This document shows positions 54,061-61,134 of a stretch of 64,000 nucleotides of DNA, piece after piece. The translations under genes and the position numbers were made by a program. The notes beneath the pieces are model-generated. The model was not told where the DNA came from, did not search any database, and was given only the letters and a program-made list of their open reading frames with translations. Position 1 is the stretch's first letter. Every line of letters begins with the position of its first letter. The DNA is from Ancylobacter defluvii (GTDB lineage Bacteria > Pseudomonadota > Alphaproteobacteria > Rhizobiales > Xanthobacteraceae): contig NZ_JAHBGD010000002.1 of the NCBI RefSeq assembly GCF_018390605.1, positions 310,001 to 374,000 on the forward strand, read 5' to 3'.

Positions 54061-54279
54061 TCAGCAGGGTTGCCGCGAAGGCGCGAGCGGGACCGCCATC
54101 GCCTCTTCCAGCGCTCGTCCAGCGGCCTCGATGCAGTTCTCTATCGCATAGTGGAGCACTGAGAGCGTGCCGGGCTCTTGGTTGTCCATGAACTCGGAGA
54201 GTGCCAATTCGGCGAGCCTGGCCGCGAGAACCGCTCGACGGGCGGTTGCTTCCATGTCGGGCTTCTCGACGATGTTCAT
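54061..54279 (-). CDS. Small helical protein of unknown function (third of an overlapping set)
   Basis: A 72-residue protein, mostly helical (EATARRAVLAARLAELALSEF, IENCIEAAGRALEEAM). Its ATG overlaps the stop of the next upstream gene by four bases, so it is co-translated. No domain recognised. Part of a three-gene operon divergent from an XRE regulator, just inside the island after tRNA-Phe. Confidence 0.6.
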   Translation of the reverse strand: MNIVEKPDMEATARRAVLAARLAELALSEFMDNQEPGTLSVLHYAIENCIEAAGRALEEAMAVPLAPSRQPC

Positions 54280-54713
54280 GACGCCCTCCCGGTCAGCGCA
54301 CGATCAGTGGCGCCGTCATCGAAACCGCAATCGTACTGGTCTGACGCGAAACGAGCGAAGGCCGCGGGGCTCATCGGCTGGGAAACGAGTCCCTTGGCAT
54401 AGGCCTCGCCCCATTCTCCGAGCATCACGTTGATTGTCGCGGAGCGCTTCCCTACGACCTGTTCAATCGCCATTGCGGCAAGTAGGTCCTTGGGAAACTC
54501 GTTGAAGAACTCCCCGAGGAGGACGCGAGCCCGAGCCGGCGTCACCTCGCCTCTGTCGTCATCCTCGCCGGCAAATTCCACCGGCGGGTGATCGGCGGGC
54601 GCGACGAAGCGCGGCACCCTTGGCGTGGGTGCGGTGCCGGTCTGCGGGCCGGTGAGGTCAGCGAGGGCAACGGCCTCGTCGACGATGCGGTCGATGTTCG
54701 GTTGGGCGTTCAT
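54276..54713 (-). CDS. Unknown protein, second of the overlapping small-gene set
   Basis: About 145 residues from the ATG at 54713, with GGGGAG upstream. A helical start (IDRIVDEAVALADLTG), a Pro-rich middle, then ARARVLLGEFFNEFPKDLLAAMAIEQVVG and a small C-terminal motif DQYDCGFDDGATDRAL. No known family. An alternative ATG at 54740 would overlap the preceding gene. Confidence 0.6.
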   Translation of the reverse strand: MNAQPNIDRIVDEAVALADLTGPQTGTAPTPRVPRFVAPADHPPVEFAGEDDDRGEVTPARARVLLGEFFNEFPKDLLAAMAIEQVVGKRSATINVMLGEWGEAYAKGLVSQPMSPAAFARFASDQYDCGFDDGATDRALTGRAS

Positions 54714-54726
54714 CTGCTTCTCCCCC

Positions 54727-54963
54727 TCAGTAGATTTCATAGGCAGTCGTCTCGAGGTCGATCGCCATGGACAGCAGCACGTCCAGCGCCGTGTCCATCA
54801 TCGCCCGGTCGCACTCGTGGCCCTGCTGCCACGCCACCTGGGTGAAGCGAATCATGGCGTGCAGCTGACTCGCCGTCGTGACGAGCTTGTCGTTGAGCTG
54901 CCAGCGGTGGTCGGCGTCGTCGTTGTCGGGGGTTAGGGGTTCGTTAACAGTGTCGGCGGTCAT
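54727..54963 (-). CDS. Small acidic helical protein, first of the overlapping small-gene set
   Basis: About 78 residues from the ATG at 54963, which has GGAG eight bases upstream; the frame reaches an ATG at 55041 but that would cross the operator palindrome and the start of the XRE gene. Contains LNDKLVTTASQLHAMIRFTQVAW and a C-terminal LDVLLSMAIDLETTAYE helix. Unrecognised. Its promoter and the XRE promoter lie back to back. Confidence 0.6.
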   Translation of the reverse strand: MTADTVNEPLTPDNDDADHRWQLNDKLVTTASQLHAMIRFTQVAWQQGHECDRAMMDTALDVLLSMAIDLETTAYEIY

Positions 54964-54998
54964 GGCTTTGCTCCGGCGGGAGATGCGTGATACAAAAA

Positions 54999-55017
54999 GG
55001 ATCATATGAAATGATCC
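54999..55017. promoter_or_regulatory. Perfect palindrome between the small-gene operon and the XRE gene
   Basis: GGATCAT-ATGAA-ATGATCC, seven-base arms, between the divergent starts at 54963 and 55032. Very likely the operator of the XRE regulator, since such regulators usually bind symmetric sites at their own promoter. Confidence 0.6.
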
Positions 55018-55031
55018 AAAATTGGTCAAGC

Positions 55032-55268
55032 ATGATTTCACCCGCTCAGTCTCGCGCCGCCAGAGGGCTTATCGGCTGGTCTCAGACCGAACTCGCGCAA
55101 GCCGCGGGCATGTCGTTGCCAACCGTCAAGCGATTTGAAACCGGAACAGGCGCGAGAGTTTCCCCCGATGCCATCGCGACCATGAGGCGAGCCCTCGAAT
55201 CCGCTGGCGTCATCTTCGTCGACGAGAATGGCGAGGGGCCGGGAGTGCGGCTGAGGAAGGTGCGCTAG
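55032..55268 (+). CDS. XRE family helix-turn-helix regulator
   Basis: About 78 residues from the ATG at 55032. The HTH (ARGLIGWSQTELAQAAGMSLPTVKRFETG) is the short stand-alone XRE type, and a C-terminal beta part (AGVIFVDENGEGPGVRLRK) is characteristic of this widespread rhizobial group. It probably represses itself and the three-gene operon opposite, through the palindrome between them. Antitoxin function is possible but no toxin is recognised. Confidence 0.85.
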   Translation: MISPAQSRAARGLIGWSQTELAQAAGMSLPTVKRFETGTGARVSPDAIATMRRALESAGVIFVDENGEGPGVRLRKVR

Positions 55269-55338
55269 ATCGGTTGCGATCTCCCCCTTGCGCTCGTGTC
55301 AGTTGCCACTACCATGTCACCTTAGGGCGGGGTGACAC

Positions 55339-55833
55339 ATGACGGCTTCCAAACTTGTAGTCGCGGCGATCTTGGTCCCATTGCTAGGCACTGCAGCCTC
55401 GGCACAATGGATCACTCGAAGCCAGGGCGGAGCGTTTGACGACGGGGCGATGCACATTGCTCTAACCGCCAAGGGACGTTACGGCCTTGGTCTTCGTTGC
55501 CAGCCGGGCGAGATCAAGATCGTCTTCATGACACCCGAGAAGGTCGATGACAGCGGCACGATTTCGATCATGAATGCCGCAGGGCCTAAACTCCGTCTCC
55601 GCGTGGATAAGGGCGAGATATTGGAGTTGGATGCGACAGTGGACGATGTCGAAGAGAAGCTATTGGTCGTGGCCGACGGCGATCTTGATCTGTTCAAGAA
55701 AATTCGAGACGCCAAATCGTCAGTTTCGACCGTCGTGACAGTGTTGGGCCAGAACTTCCATGAGACTACCTTCAACGCGCGAGGCGGCGGGAAGGCGATC
55801 ACGAAGCTCATCAAGGATTGCGACCTAGAATAG
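55339..55833 (+). CDS. Secreted protein of unknown function
   Basis: A 164-residue protein with a signal peptide (LVVAAILVPLLGTAASAQ). The mature part is beta-rich with a single Cys pair (LRCQPG and KDCDLE) that could form a disulfide. A conserved-looking AALTAKGRYGLG, LELDATVDDVEEKLLVV. The gene is less GC-rich than the chromosome around it, suggesting transfer. No family recognised. Confidence 0.65.
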   Translation: MTASKLVVAAILVPLLGTAASAQWITRSQGGAFDDGAMHIALTAKGRYGLGLRCQPGEIKIVFMTPEKVDDSGTISIMNAAGPKLRLRVDKGEILELDATVDDVEEKLLVVADGDLDLFKKIRDAKSSVSTVVTVLGQNFHETTFNARGGGKAITKLIKDCDLE

Positions 55834-56044
55834 GGCCATCGGCGGCGAGAATCTGCGGGGGGATGGGGATATGCAGGCGGAGGAGACCTCATGACCAAGT
55901 CGGATTGGCGGCGGATGCGCAATCTGACACTGGGCGTGTTTTCTGGCGCTCGCGTAACCTATAGGCTTCTCATCTGGAGTAGGCAGTGAGTGCCGGTTAA
56001 GGCCGCGGGCGGCGAGAGCTGAAGACATATTCCAGGGGCGAAGC

Positions 56045-56611
56045 ATGGGGACTGCAGTTGACGCAACTTTGGCAACCGAACTGTCTCTTCTTTCTGCGCT
56101 TATGCTCGCTCATCCGATAGTGGATCACTGGGCGCTATGGCAAGAGCATCAAAAGAAGCGCGACGAGGAGCGACAGAAATATTTTGATCATATCTTTTCG
56201 GAGGAGGGAACCGAAGAGGAGACATGGCCGGATCCGATCCTCGTTGAGGATACTGCAGATCCATTAGCTTTTCTCAAAAAACCGGATGCGCTCGAAATGC
56301 TGCATTCCATTGAGAATTACCTGAGCGCACAAATCTCAATCGTTGAGAAGTCGTTCTCACGATATGTGGTCACTGGGGACTTGCCAGCGCCTCACTATCC
56401 CTTCCGTATCTGCGTCATCCTGCGCAAGTCGAAAGAGAGCGACTTGGAGATGTCGTTTCTCGCAGCATGGTGTCGCCATTTTGGTTGGATCGGGAGGGAT
56501 TCCGGCGCCCGTTATGCCGATTTGGTTAGTCGCGCCAAAAAATTGGGCGTTGTCGTTCCGGATTCTGACAGAGCTCTGGCGTCTCACCCGCTGAAGAGGC
56601 CTACGCCGTAA
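56045..56611 (+). CDS. Unknown cytoplasmic protein
   Basis: A 188-residue protein with AGGGG six bases upstream. No signal peptide; charged middle (EHQKKRDEERQKYFDHIFSEEG) and a hydrophobic C-terminal part (FLAAWCRHFGWIG). The gene is clearly less GC-rich than its surroundings and uses codons unlike them, consistent with horizontal gain. No family recognised. Confidence 0.6.
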   Translation: MGTAVDATLATELSLLSALMLAHPIVDHWALWQEHQKKRDEERQKYFDHIFSEEGTEEETWPDPILVEDTADPLAFLKKPDALEMLHSIENYLSAQISIVEKSFSRYVVTGDLPAPHYPFRICVILRKSKESDLEMSFLAAWCRHFGWIGRDSGARYADLVSRAKKLGVVVPDSDRALASHPLKRPTP

Positions 56612-57110
56612 AGCGCGCCAAGACGCTGAACGAGCTGCTGCACCCGGAGACGGAACACGGGGCTATAGGCGGCGGACATGACCAGAGTCGCCATAATGGC
56701 GACTCTGCCAAGCCAGACCGCTTCACTGTCGCCACGGCCAAGGGGCGGGTGGAGCGGAGCAGCAGCGAGATGGGACGAGGATGCTAACGGCCAAATTGGC
56801 CGCAAGCATGCGCTACCATTCACCGCCGCCATGTCGGCTGCACCGCGCCGAGCTGACCGCCCTGGAACACGACGAGCAGGTTGATCGCTGGATATTCCTG
56901 ACCGAAAAGCCGTTGGGAGGGGCGGCGAAGAAAGCGAAGGAGGTTTTGCGTCAACCTGACGCAAAACCCAAGGGTGGCCGCCCGGAAGGCGGTACGCGTG
57001 CAGCCGCCCGCGAACTCGGGATGCCGAAGGATGCGGCGTACCGGGCCACGCAGGTTGCGTCGCTGCCAGAGGCCGCCAAGGCCGAGGTGAGGGCGGCGGG
57101 GAGTTGGGGT
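56592..57110 (+). pseudogene. ParB-like protein remnants (rearranged)
   Basis: Two stretches in different frames resemble ParB/plasmid-partition-type DNA-binding proteins of alphaproteobacterial islands. The first at about 56592-56780 contains EEAYAVKRAKTLNELLHPETEHGAIGG and PDRFTVATAKGR. The second at about 56838-57110 contains LHRAELTALEHDEQVDRWI, KGGRPEGGTRAAARELGM and ATQVASLPEAAKAEVRAAG. In intact proteins the order is the reverse, so the DNA has been rearranged as well as truncated. No complete frame remains. Confidence 0.7.
56684..56706. repeat. Perfect 23-base palindrome in ParB remnant
   Basis: AGAGTCGCCAT-A-ATGGCGACTCT, 11-base arms with one central base. It lies in the first ParB-like fragment. 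Might be a protein-binding site or simply degenerate coding DNA. Confidence 0.5.
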
Positions 57111-57196
57111 GACCTCCACATATCGCACACACTTCTCGCTTCGCCACCATACCTAGTGTATGATGTGGTTCCTGCAGCTAGTCGGAGGCGCGCGCC

Positions 57197-57478
57197 ATGC
57201 AGCTGGAGCTTGTCGAGTTCAGGAACATTTCGCCACACCGTAGCGTCGAGTACATGGTCGATGCCTTGATCGTCCCGGCGGGTGGAGGATTCCCAGATTT
57301 CTGGCGCGCTCAGGGAACGGTCGAAGAGCGATCGCCGTTCGACCTTGAAGGTCATGGCATGTGGGAGGAGAAGAAGAGCGCCATTGCCCACGCCCTCGAA
57401 GCGGACGGGTACGCAGACATCAAGCGCACACTGGCTCGGTATGACGGCCCGCCCATCCCCCCGGCGGAGTGGATCTAG
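57197..57478 (+). CDS. Unknown small protein
   Basis: A 93-residue protein with an intact frame: LELVEFRNISPHRSVEYMVDALIVPAGGGFPDFW then a charged helix (WEEKKSAIAHALEADGYADIKRTLARYDG). Stop overlaps the GTG of the DUF3102 fragment. No family recognised; GC content lower than the chromosome. Probably part of the same accessory block. Confidence 0.6.
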   Translation: MQLELVEFRNISPHRSVEYMVDALIVPAGGGFPDFWRAQGTVEERSPFDLEGHGMWEEKKSAIAHALEADGYADIKRTLARYDGPPIPPAEWI

Positions 57479-57745
57479 CCGCTTCTGCGCGGGCTGCTGC
57501 CGAGCGCATCCGGGGACGGATGCAACTTGCCGCCGAGAGCATCATTGAAGTCGGCCGCGAGCTTATCCAGCAGAAGAAAGACCTAGGGCACGGGAATTTC
57601 TTGGCATGGATTGAAGCTGAGTTCGGGATGAGCGACGAAACCGCGCGCAAATGGATGCGCGTTGCTTCTGAAATAGGTGACAAATTCCAATCTAGTTGGA
57701 ATTTGCCGGCGTCAACACTTTATGCACTTTCTTCCCCCTCCACCA
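57469..57745 (+). pseudogene. DUF3102-type protein, truncated by insertion sequence
   Basis: From a GTG at 57469: AAERIRGRMQLAAESIIEVGRELIQQKKDLGHGNFLAWIEAEFGMSDETARKWMRVA is a clear DUF3102 match (single-copy plasmid/phage regulators). The match ends near LYALSSPSTS at about 57745, where the partial transposase begins. The native C-terminus is gone. Confidence 0.8.
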
Positions 57746-58192
57746 GCAGGCAGCCTGCGGAAAAGGGGGGCCCAGGATCAGGCGTTGGGGCGTTCCCGAG
57801 GTGGACTGACGACCAAGATACACATGCTCGCCGACGCGCTCGGCCGCCCGCTGCGTTTCATCGTCACCGCCGGCCAGGCCGGCGATGCCCCGCAAGCGGC
57901 AGCGCTGCTCGAGGGGCAGCCGGGGCAGGCCGTACTCGCCGACAAAGCCTATGACAGTGGCGCCTTGCGCGCGACAATCGCCGGAATGAACGCCGCGGCC
58001 GTCATTCCCTCCAACCGGTGCCGCAAGATCGTCATTCCCCACGACGTCGACACCTACAAGCATCGCAACCGGATCGAGCGATGCTTCTCAAGGCTCAAGC
58101 ACTTCCGCCGCTTCGCCACCCGCTACGACCGCCGAACAATCCACTTCACAGGCTTCGTTCATCTCGCTGGCGCCATGATCTGGCTCAAATGA
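57746..58192 (+). pseudogene. IS5/IS427-type transposase, C-terminal fragment
   Basis: In frame from about 57746: GGLTTKIHMLADALGRPLRFIV, the second catalytic Asp in LADKAYDSGALRATI and the Glu in NRIERCFSRLKHFRR, ending GAMIWLK. The N-terminal part with the first Asp is missing. A palindrome GCAGGCAGCCTGC at 57746-57758 sits at the junction. The protein would be inactive. Confidence 0.85.
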
Positions 58193-58339
58193 ATGTCGAT
58201 CCGACCTAGGGGATCCCTCTGTGGATTGGTTGGCCGGCGCCCCTCCCGGCGATGTCGTGCACCACAGGCTTTTTGGAGCTTCCGCCTTTGGTGGCACCGA
58301 TTGAAATCGCGAACTCCAACCGCCGGAGTTGACCGATAC

Positions 58340-59863
58340 CGTTGAAAAAGTCGGCCATTGTAGCGCAGCCGCCGGGCAGCGAATTTAGCCGATCGAGGCT
58401 CGCCCTCTCATGCGGGCCTGATCTGCGGCCCGTTTGGCAGAAGCTTGGCGAGTTTTCTGAGATTCTGGGCTGCTGCGGCGAGATGGAACTCGTCTCTGGC
58501 GCCGTTCGGTTCGCGCAGGCGCAGCCGGTCGAGCCTCAGGATGCGCTTGAGATGGGCGAAGAGCATCTCGACCTTCTTCCGCTCCCGCCGCGAGACGACA
58601 TAGGCGTCGGTCTGCACGATGTCTCTGGCCATGTCGCGGGCACCCTCGTGGATCGAGCGTAGGATTTTGCGGGCCGGCGTGTTGGGGCAGCACTGCGGCT
58701 TCAGCGAGCAGGCATCGCAGGCAAATTTGCTGGCGTGGTAGCGCATCAGGCCCTTCTCATCGACAAGCGGGCGCTCTGTTCGATAGACCTTCTGGCGCTG
58801 CCTCAGCTCCTTCCCGCCCGGGCAGATGTAAGAGATCGCGGTCGTGGTCATAGCCGAAGTCGGAGCAGCTGAAGGTGCCGTCGCTGCGCTGGGATTTGTC
58901 GAAGACCGGGATATTCGGCTCGATCCCACGCTCATGCACCAGCCAGGCGAGGTTCTCGGCCGAGCCGTATGCGCTATCGGCGGCGAGCCGGGCCGGCCAG
59001 AGGCCGAAGCGCTCCTGCGTCCGGTCGAGCATGGTTCGGGCCGAGCCGACTTCGGCCTGCCGGATAGCGCGGCTGGCCTCGACATCGACGATGACGGAGT
59101 GATCGAGGTCGATCAGATAGTTGGTGGCGTAAGCGAAGAAGGCGTGGCCCTTCAGGGCTCCGGTCCATTGCGCCGCCGGATCAGAGCGGGAGACGAACTT
59201 CGGCTTGGCTTCGCTGGCAGCGCCCCAGGCGGCCTCGTCGAGCGTTTCGAGATACTCGCGCACCGAGCGCCGTGTTCGGGCGAGATCATCCCAATCGACC
59301 GCCTCGGACGCTTCAGCCGAGCGTTGCTTGTTGGCGTCGGCCTTGATCAGGCTGGCATCGGCCGCGAAGCCTTCGCCGCCGACGAGCCCTTCCGCGATGC
59401 AGCGCCGGACGGTCGTCTCGAACAGTTCGCGCAGGAGATCACTGTCACGGAAGCGGCCATGCCGGTTCTTCGAGAAGGTCGAGTGGTCGGGCACATCGCC
59501 CTCCAGCCCGAGCCGGCATAATCAGCGATAGGCCAGGTTGAGATGAACTTCCTCGCAAAGGCGCCGCTCCGAGCGGATGCCGAAGCAATAGCCGATGAGC
59601 AGAATCCGGATCATCAGCTCCGGATCGATCGAGGGCCGCCCCATCTCGCTGTAGAACGGTCGCAGATGCGCGCGGATATCGGAGAGATCGACAAGCGATC
59701 GATGGCGCGCACCCAATGATCGTCCGGCACATGACGCTCAAGGCTAAACTCGTAAAACAGCGCCTCTTGCGCCACTCGCCGTTCGCCCATCATCGCGCCG
59801 CTCTCCGACCAAGGACAACTGAATCAGGACTTCATTGCCCCAGCAACCGCGACTTTTTCAACG
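58340..59863. mobile_element. IS1182-type insertion sequence (degenerate)
   Basis: Inverted ends CGTTGAAAAAGTCG at 58340-58353 and its complement at 59850-59863, enclosing about 1.5 kb that carries a damaged transposase gene on the minus strand. No target duplication is recognisable at the flanks, consistent with an old insertion. Confidence 0.85.
58408..59793 (-). pseudogene. IS1182-family transposase, three lesions
   Basis: Read from 59793: MMGERRVAQEALFYEFSLERHVPDDHWVRAID, then a frameshift near 59695; LSDIRAHLRPFYSEMGRPSIDPELMIRILLIGYCFGIRSERRLCEEVHLNLAYR, then an in-frame TGA at 59522 where Trp is usual; CRLGLEGDVPDHSTFSKNRHG to a catalytic core (LAADSAYGSAENL, VFDKSQRSD); then a frameshift near 58835 before ICPGGKELRQRQK and the Cys-rich tail (CDACSLKPQCC). 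The DDE core parts are recognisable but no full product can be made. Confidence 0.85.
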
Positions 59864-59889
59864 ACATCGACCCTTAACCGACGCTGGCG

Positions 59890-60102
59890 ATGTCTGGTTT
59901 GGGCACGTTCGTCGCGTCGGTTTTTCCGATCGGCATGGGGCCAAAGGTAAAGTGGCGGCTTCTGGAGAGTAAGGCTGGGAAAGCCGACGTCCCATATACG
60001 TTCCAGGTCCACATGCAGTTCGAATCTCGCTCGGGGGGCGTGCGCGAACCTCAGCCCGAAGCGCAACAGCAAGATGCTATCTATCTAATAGTAGAAGAAT
60101 AA
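59890..60102 (+). CDS. Orphan open frame after the insertion sequence
   Basis: 70 residues (MSGLGTFVASVFPIGMGPKVKWRLLESKAGKADVPYTFQVHMQFESRSGG in part) that read like protein, but no family is recognised and there is no clear ribosome site. It could be the remaining 3' part of a gene interrupted by the adjacent element. The rest of 59864-60372 holds nothing I can support. Confidence 0.3.
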   Translation: MSGLGTFVASVFPIGMGPKVKWRLLESKAGKADVPYTFQVHMQFESRSGGVREPQPEAQQQDAIYLIVEE

Positions 60103-60372
60103 AGGGATTTTGTCTGGAAATCAGCGGTGTTTGACGGACTGATTGAGATTCGAACGCGTACACCGAAATAGTCGACCAGCGTCCGGACGAGACCTGAGTC
60201 CGGTTTTTGAGGTTGGCAAACCTCGCTTTGGCCACCAGATGAAGGCGAAACCGAATGTCCGCTGCCAAGAAGCGATCTAATGTCTCTTCTTGGCGCCGGC
60301 ATGCCAACACCGACCTCTTCGCGACCAGCTCTTATGGCATTAGCTTAGACGGGGTTGCTTCTCGGAAGGAGG

Positions 60373-61002
60373 ATGCCATGCACGTCAATCAAGAGACCAA
60401 CCCACAGCACGAGCCTTGAAACGCCGGCCGGATCCGTCGGTGCCAAACCTCCCCATAAGCCCAAGCATATCTGGGCGCTGCGCACGCGGCTGCAGATTGC
60501 CAATCGGGTGCGCGATCTCGCCATGTTCAACCTTGCCATCGACAGCAAGCTGCGTGGCTGCGATCTGGTCACACTGAAGGTCGGCGATGTTTTCTCCGGC
60601 AGCGGTATTCGCACGAGATCGGTGGTCGTCCAGCACAAGACCGGACAGCCGGTTCCCTTCGAGATCACCGAACCGACGAAGGGTGCACTCGCTGCGTGGC
60701 TCGCAATCCGGCGCGCAAAGGGAAGCGATTGGCTTTTGCCGAGCCGCAGCCATAGTGGAGTACATGTGATTAGGCAGTATGGACGTCTCGTCGATCAATG
60801 GGTAAGCCTGATCGGCCTAAATCCGGCTGATAACGGGACGCACAGCCTGCGACGAACAAAGGTCTCCATCCTCTACAAGCGGACCGGAAATCTGCGTGCC
60901 TGTCAGCTCCTGCTTGGTCATACGAAGCTCGAAAGCACCGTGCGCTATCTCGGGATCGAAGTGGACGACGCCCTGAGCTTATCGGAGCAAACGGAGATCT
61001 GA
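60373..61002 (+). CDS. Tyrosine recombinase/integrase, N-terminus disturbed
   Basis: The body is intact: KPKHIWALRTRLQIANRVRDLAMFNLAIDSKLRGCDLVTLKVGDV (catalytic Arg in LRGCD), HSLRRTK (His-x-x-Arg), LLGHTKLESTVRYLGIEVDD (His and the nucleophilic Tyr). It is the short, roughly 200-residue alphaproteobacterial type with a minimal core-binding part. A good ribosome site AAGGAGG sits five bases before an ATG at 60378, but that frame stops after 13 codons; the body is in another frame starting with ATG at 60373. A frameshift between the two is likely, so activity is doubtful. Confidence 0.75.
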   Translation: MPCTSIKRPTHSTSLETPAGSVGAKPPHKPKHIWALRTRLQIANRVRDLAMFNLAIDSKLRGCDLVTLKVGDVFSGSGIRTRSVVVQHKTGQPVPFEITEPTKGALAAWLAIRRAKGSDWLLPSRSHSGVHVIRQYGRLVDQWVSLIGLNPADNGTHSLRRTKVSILYKRTGNLRACQLLLGHTKLESTVRYLGIEVDDALSLSEQTEI

Positions 61003-61134
61003 GGTTTAGCACTGGCTATTCTAGGGACTGCCGGTGCCGCTGACCCAATGCCAACATTCCGGAGATCCGCTGCTAGAAGAAGCACGCAATGCTCAAGTGC
61101 TATGTGCTTCGCAGCCCTGTCTTCGTGAACCAGA

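Noticed and set aside
54976-55041. Translation of the first small gene from the ATG at 55041
   Set aside because: It would run through the palindrome and the XRE start. The ATG at 54963 has a proper ribosome site.
53400-61134. CRISPR array or complete prophage in the island
   Set aside because: No regularly spaced repeats are seen, and no capsid, portal, terminase or lysis genes are recognisable.
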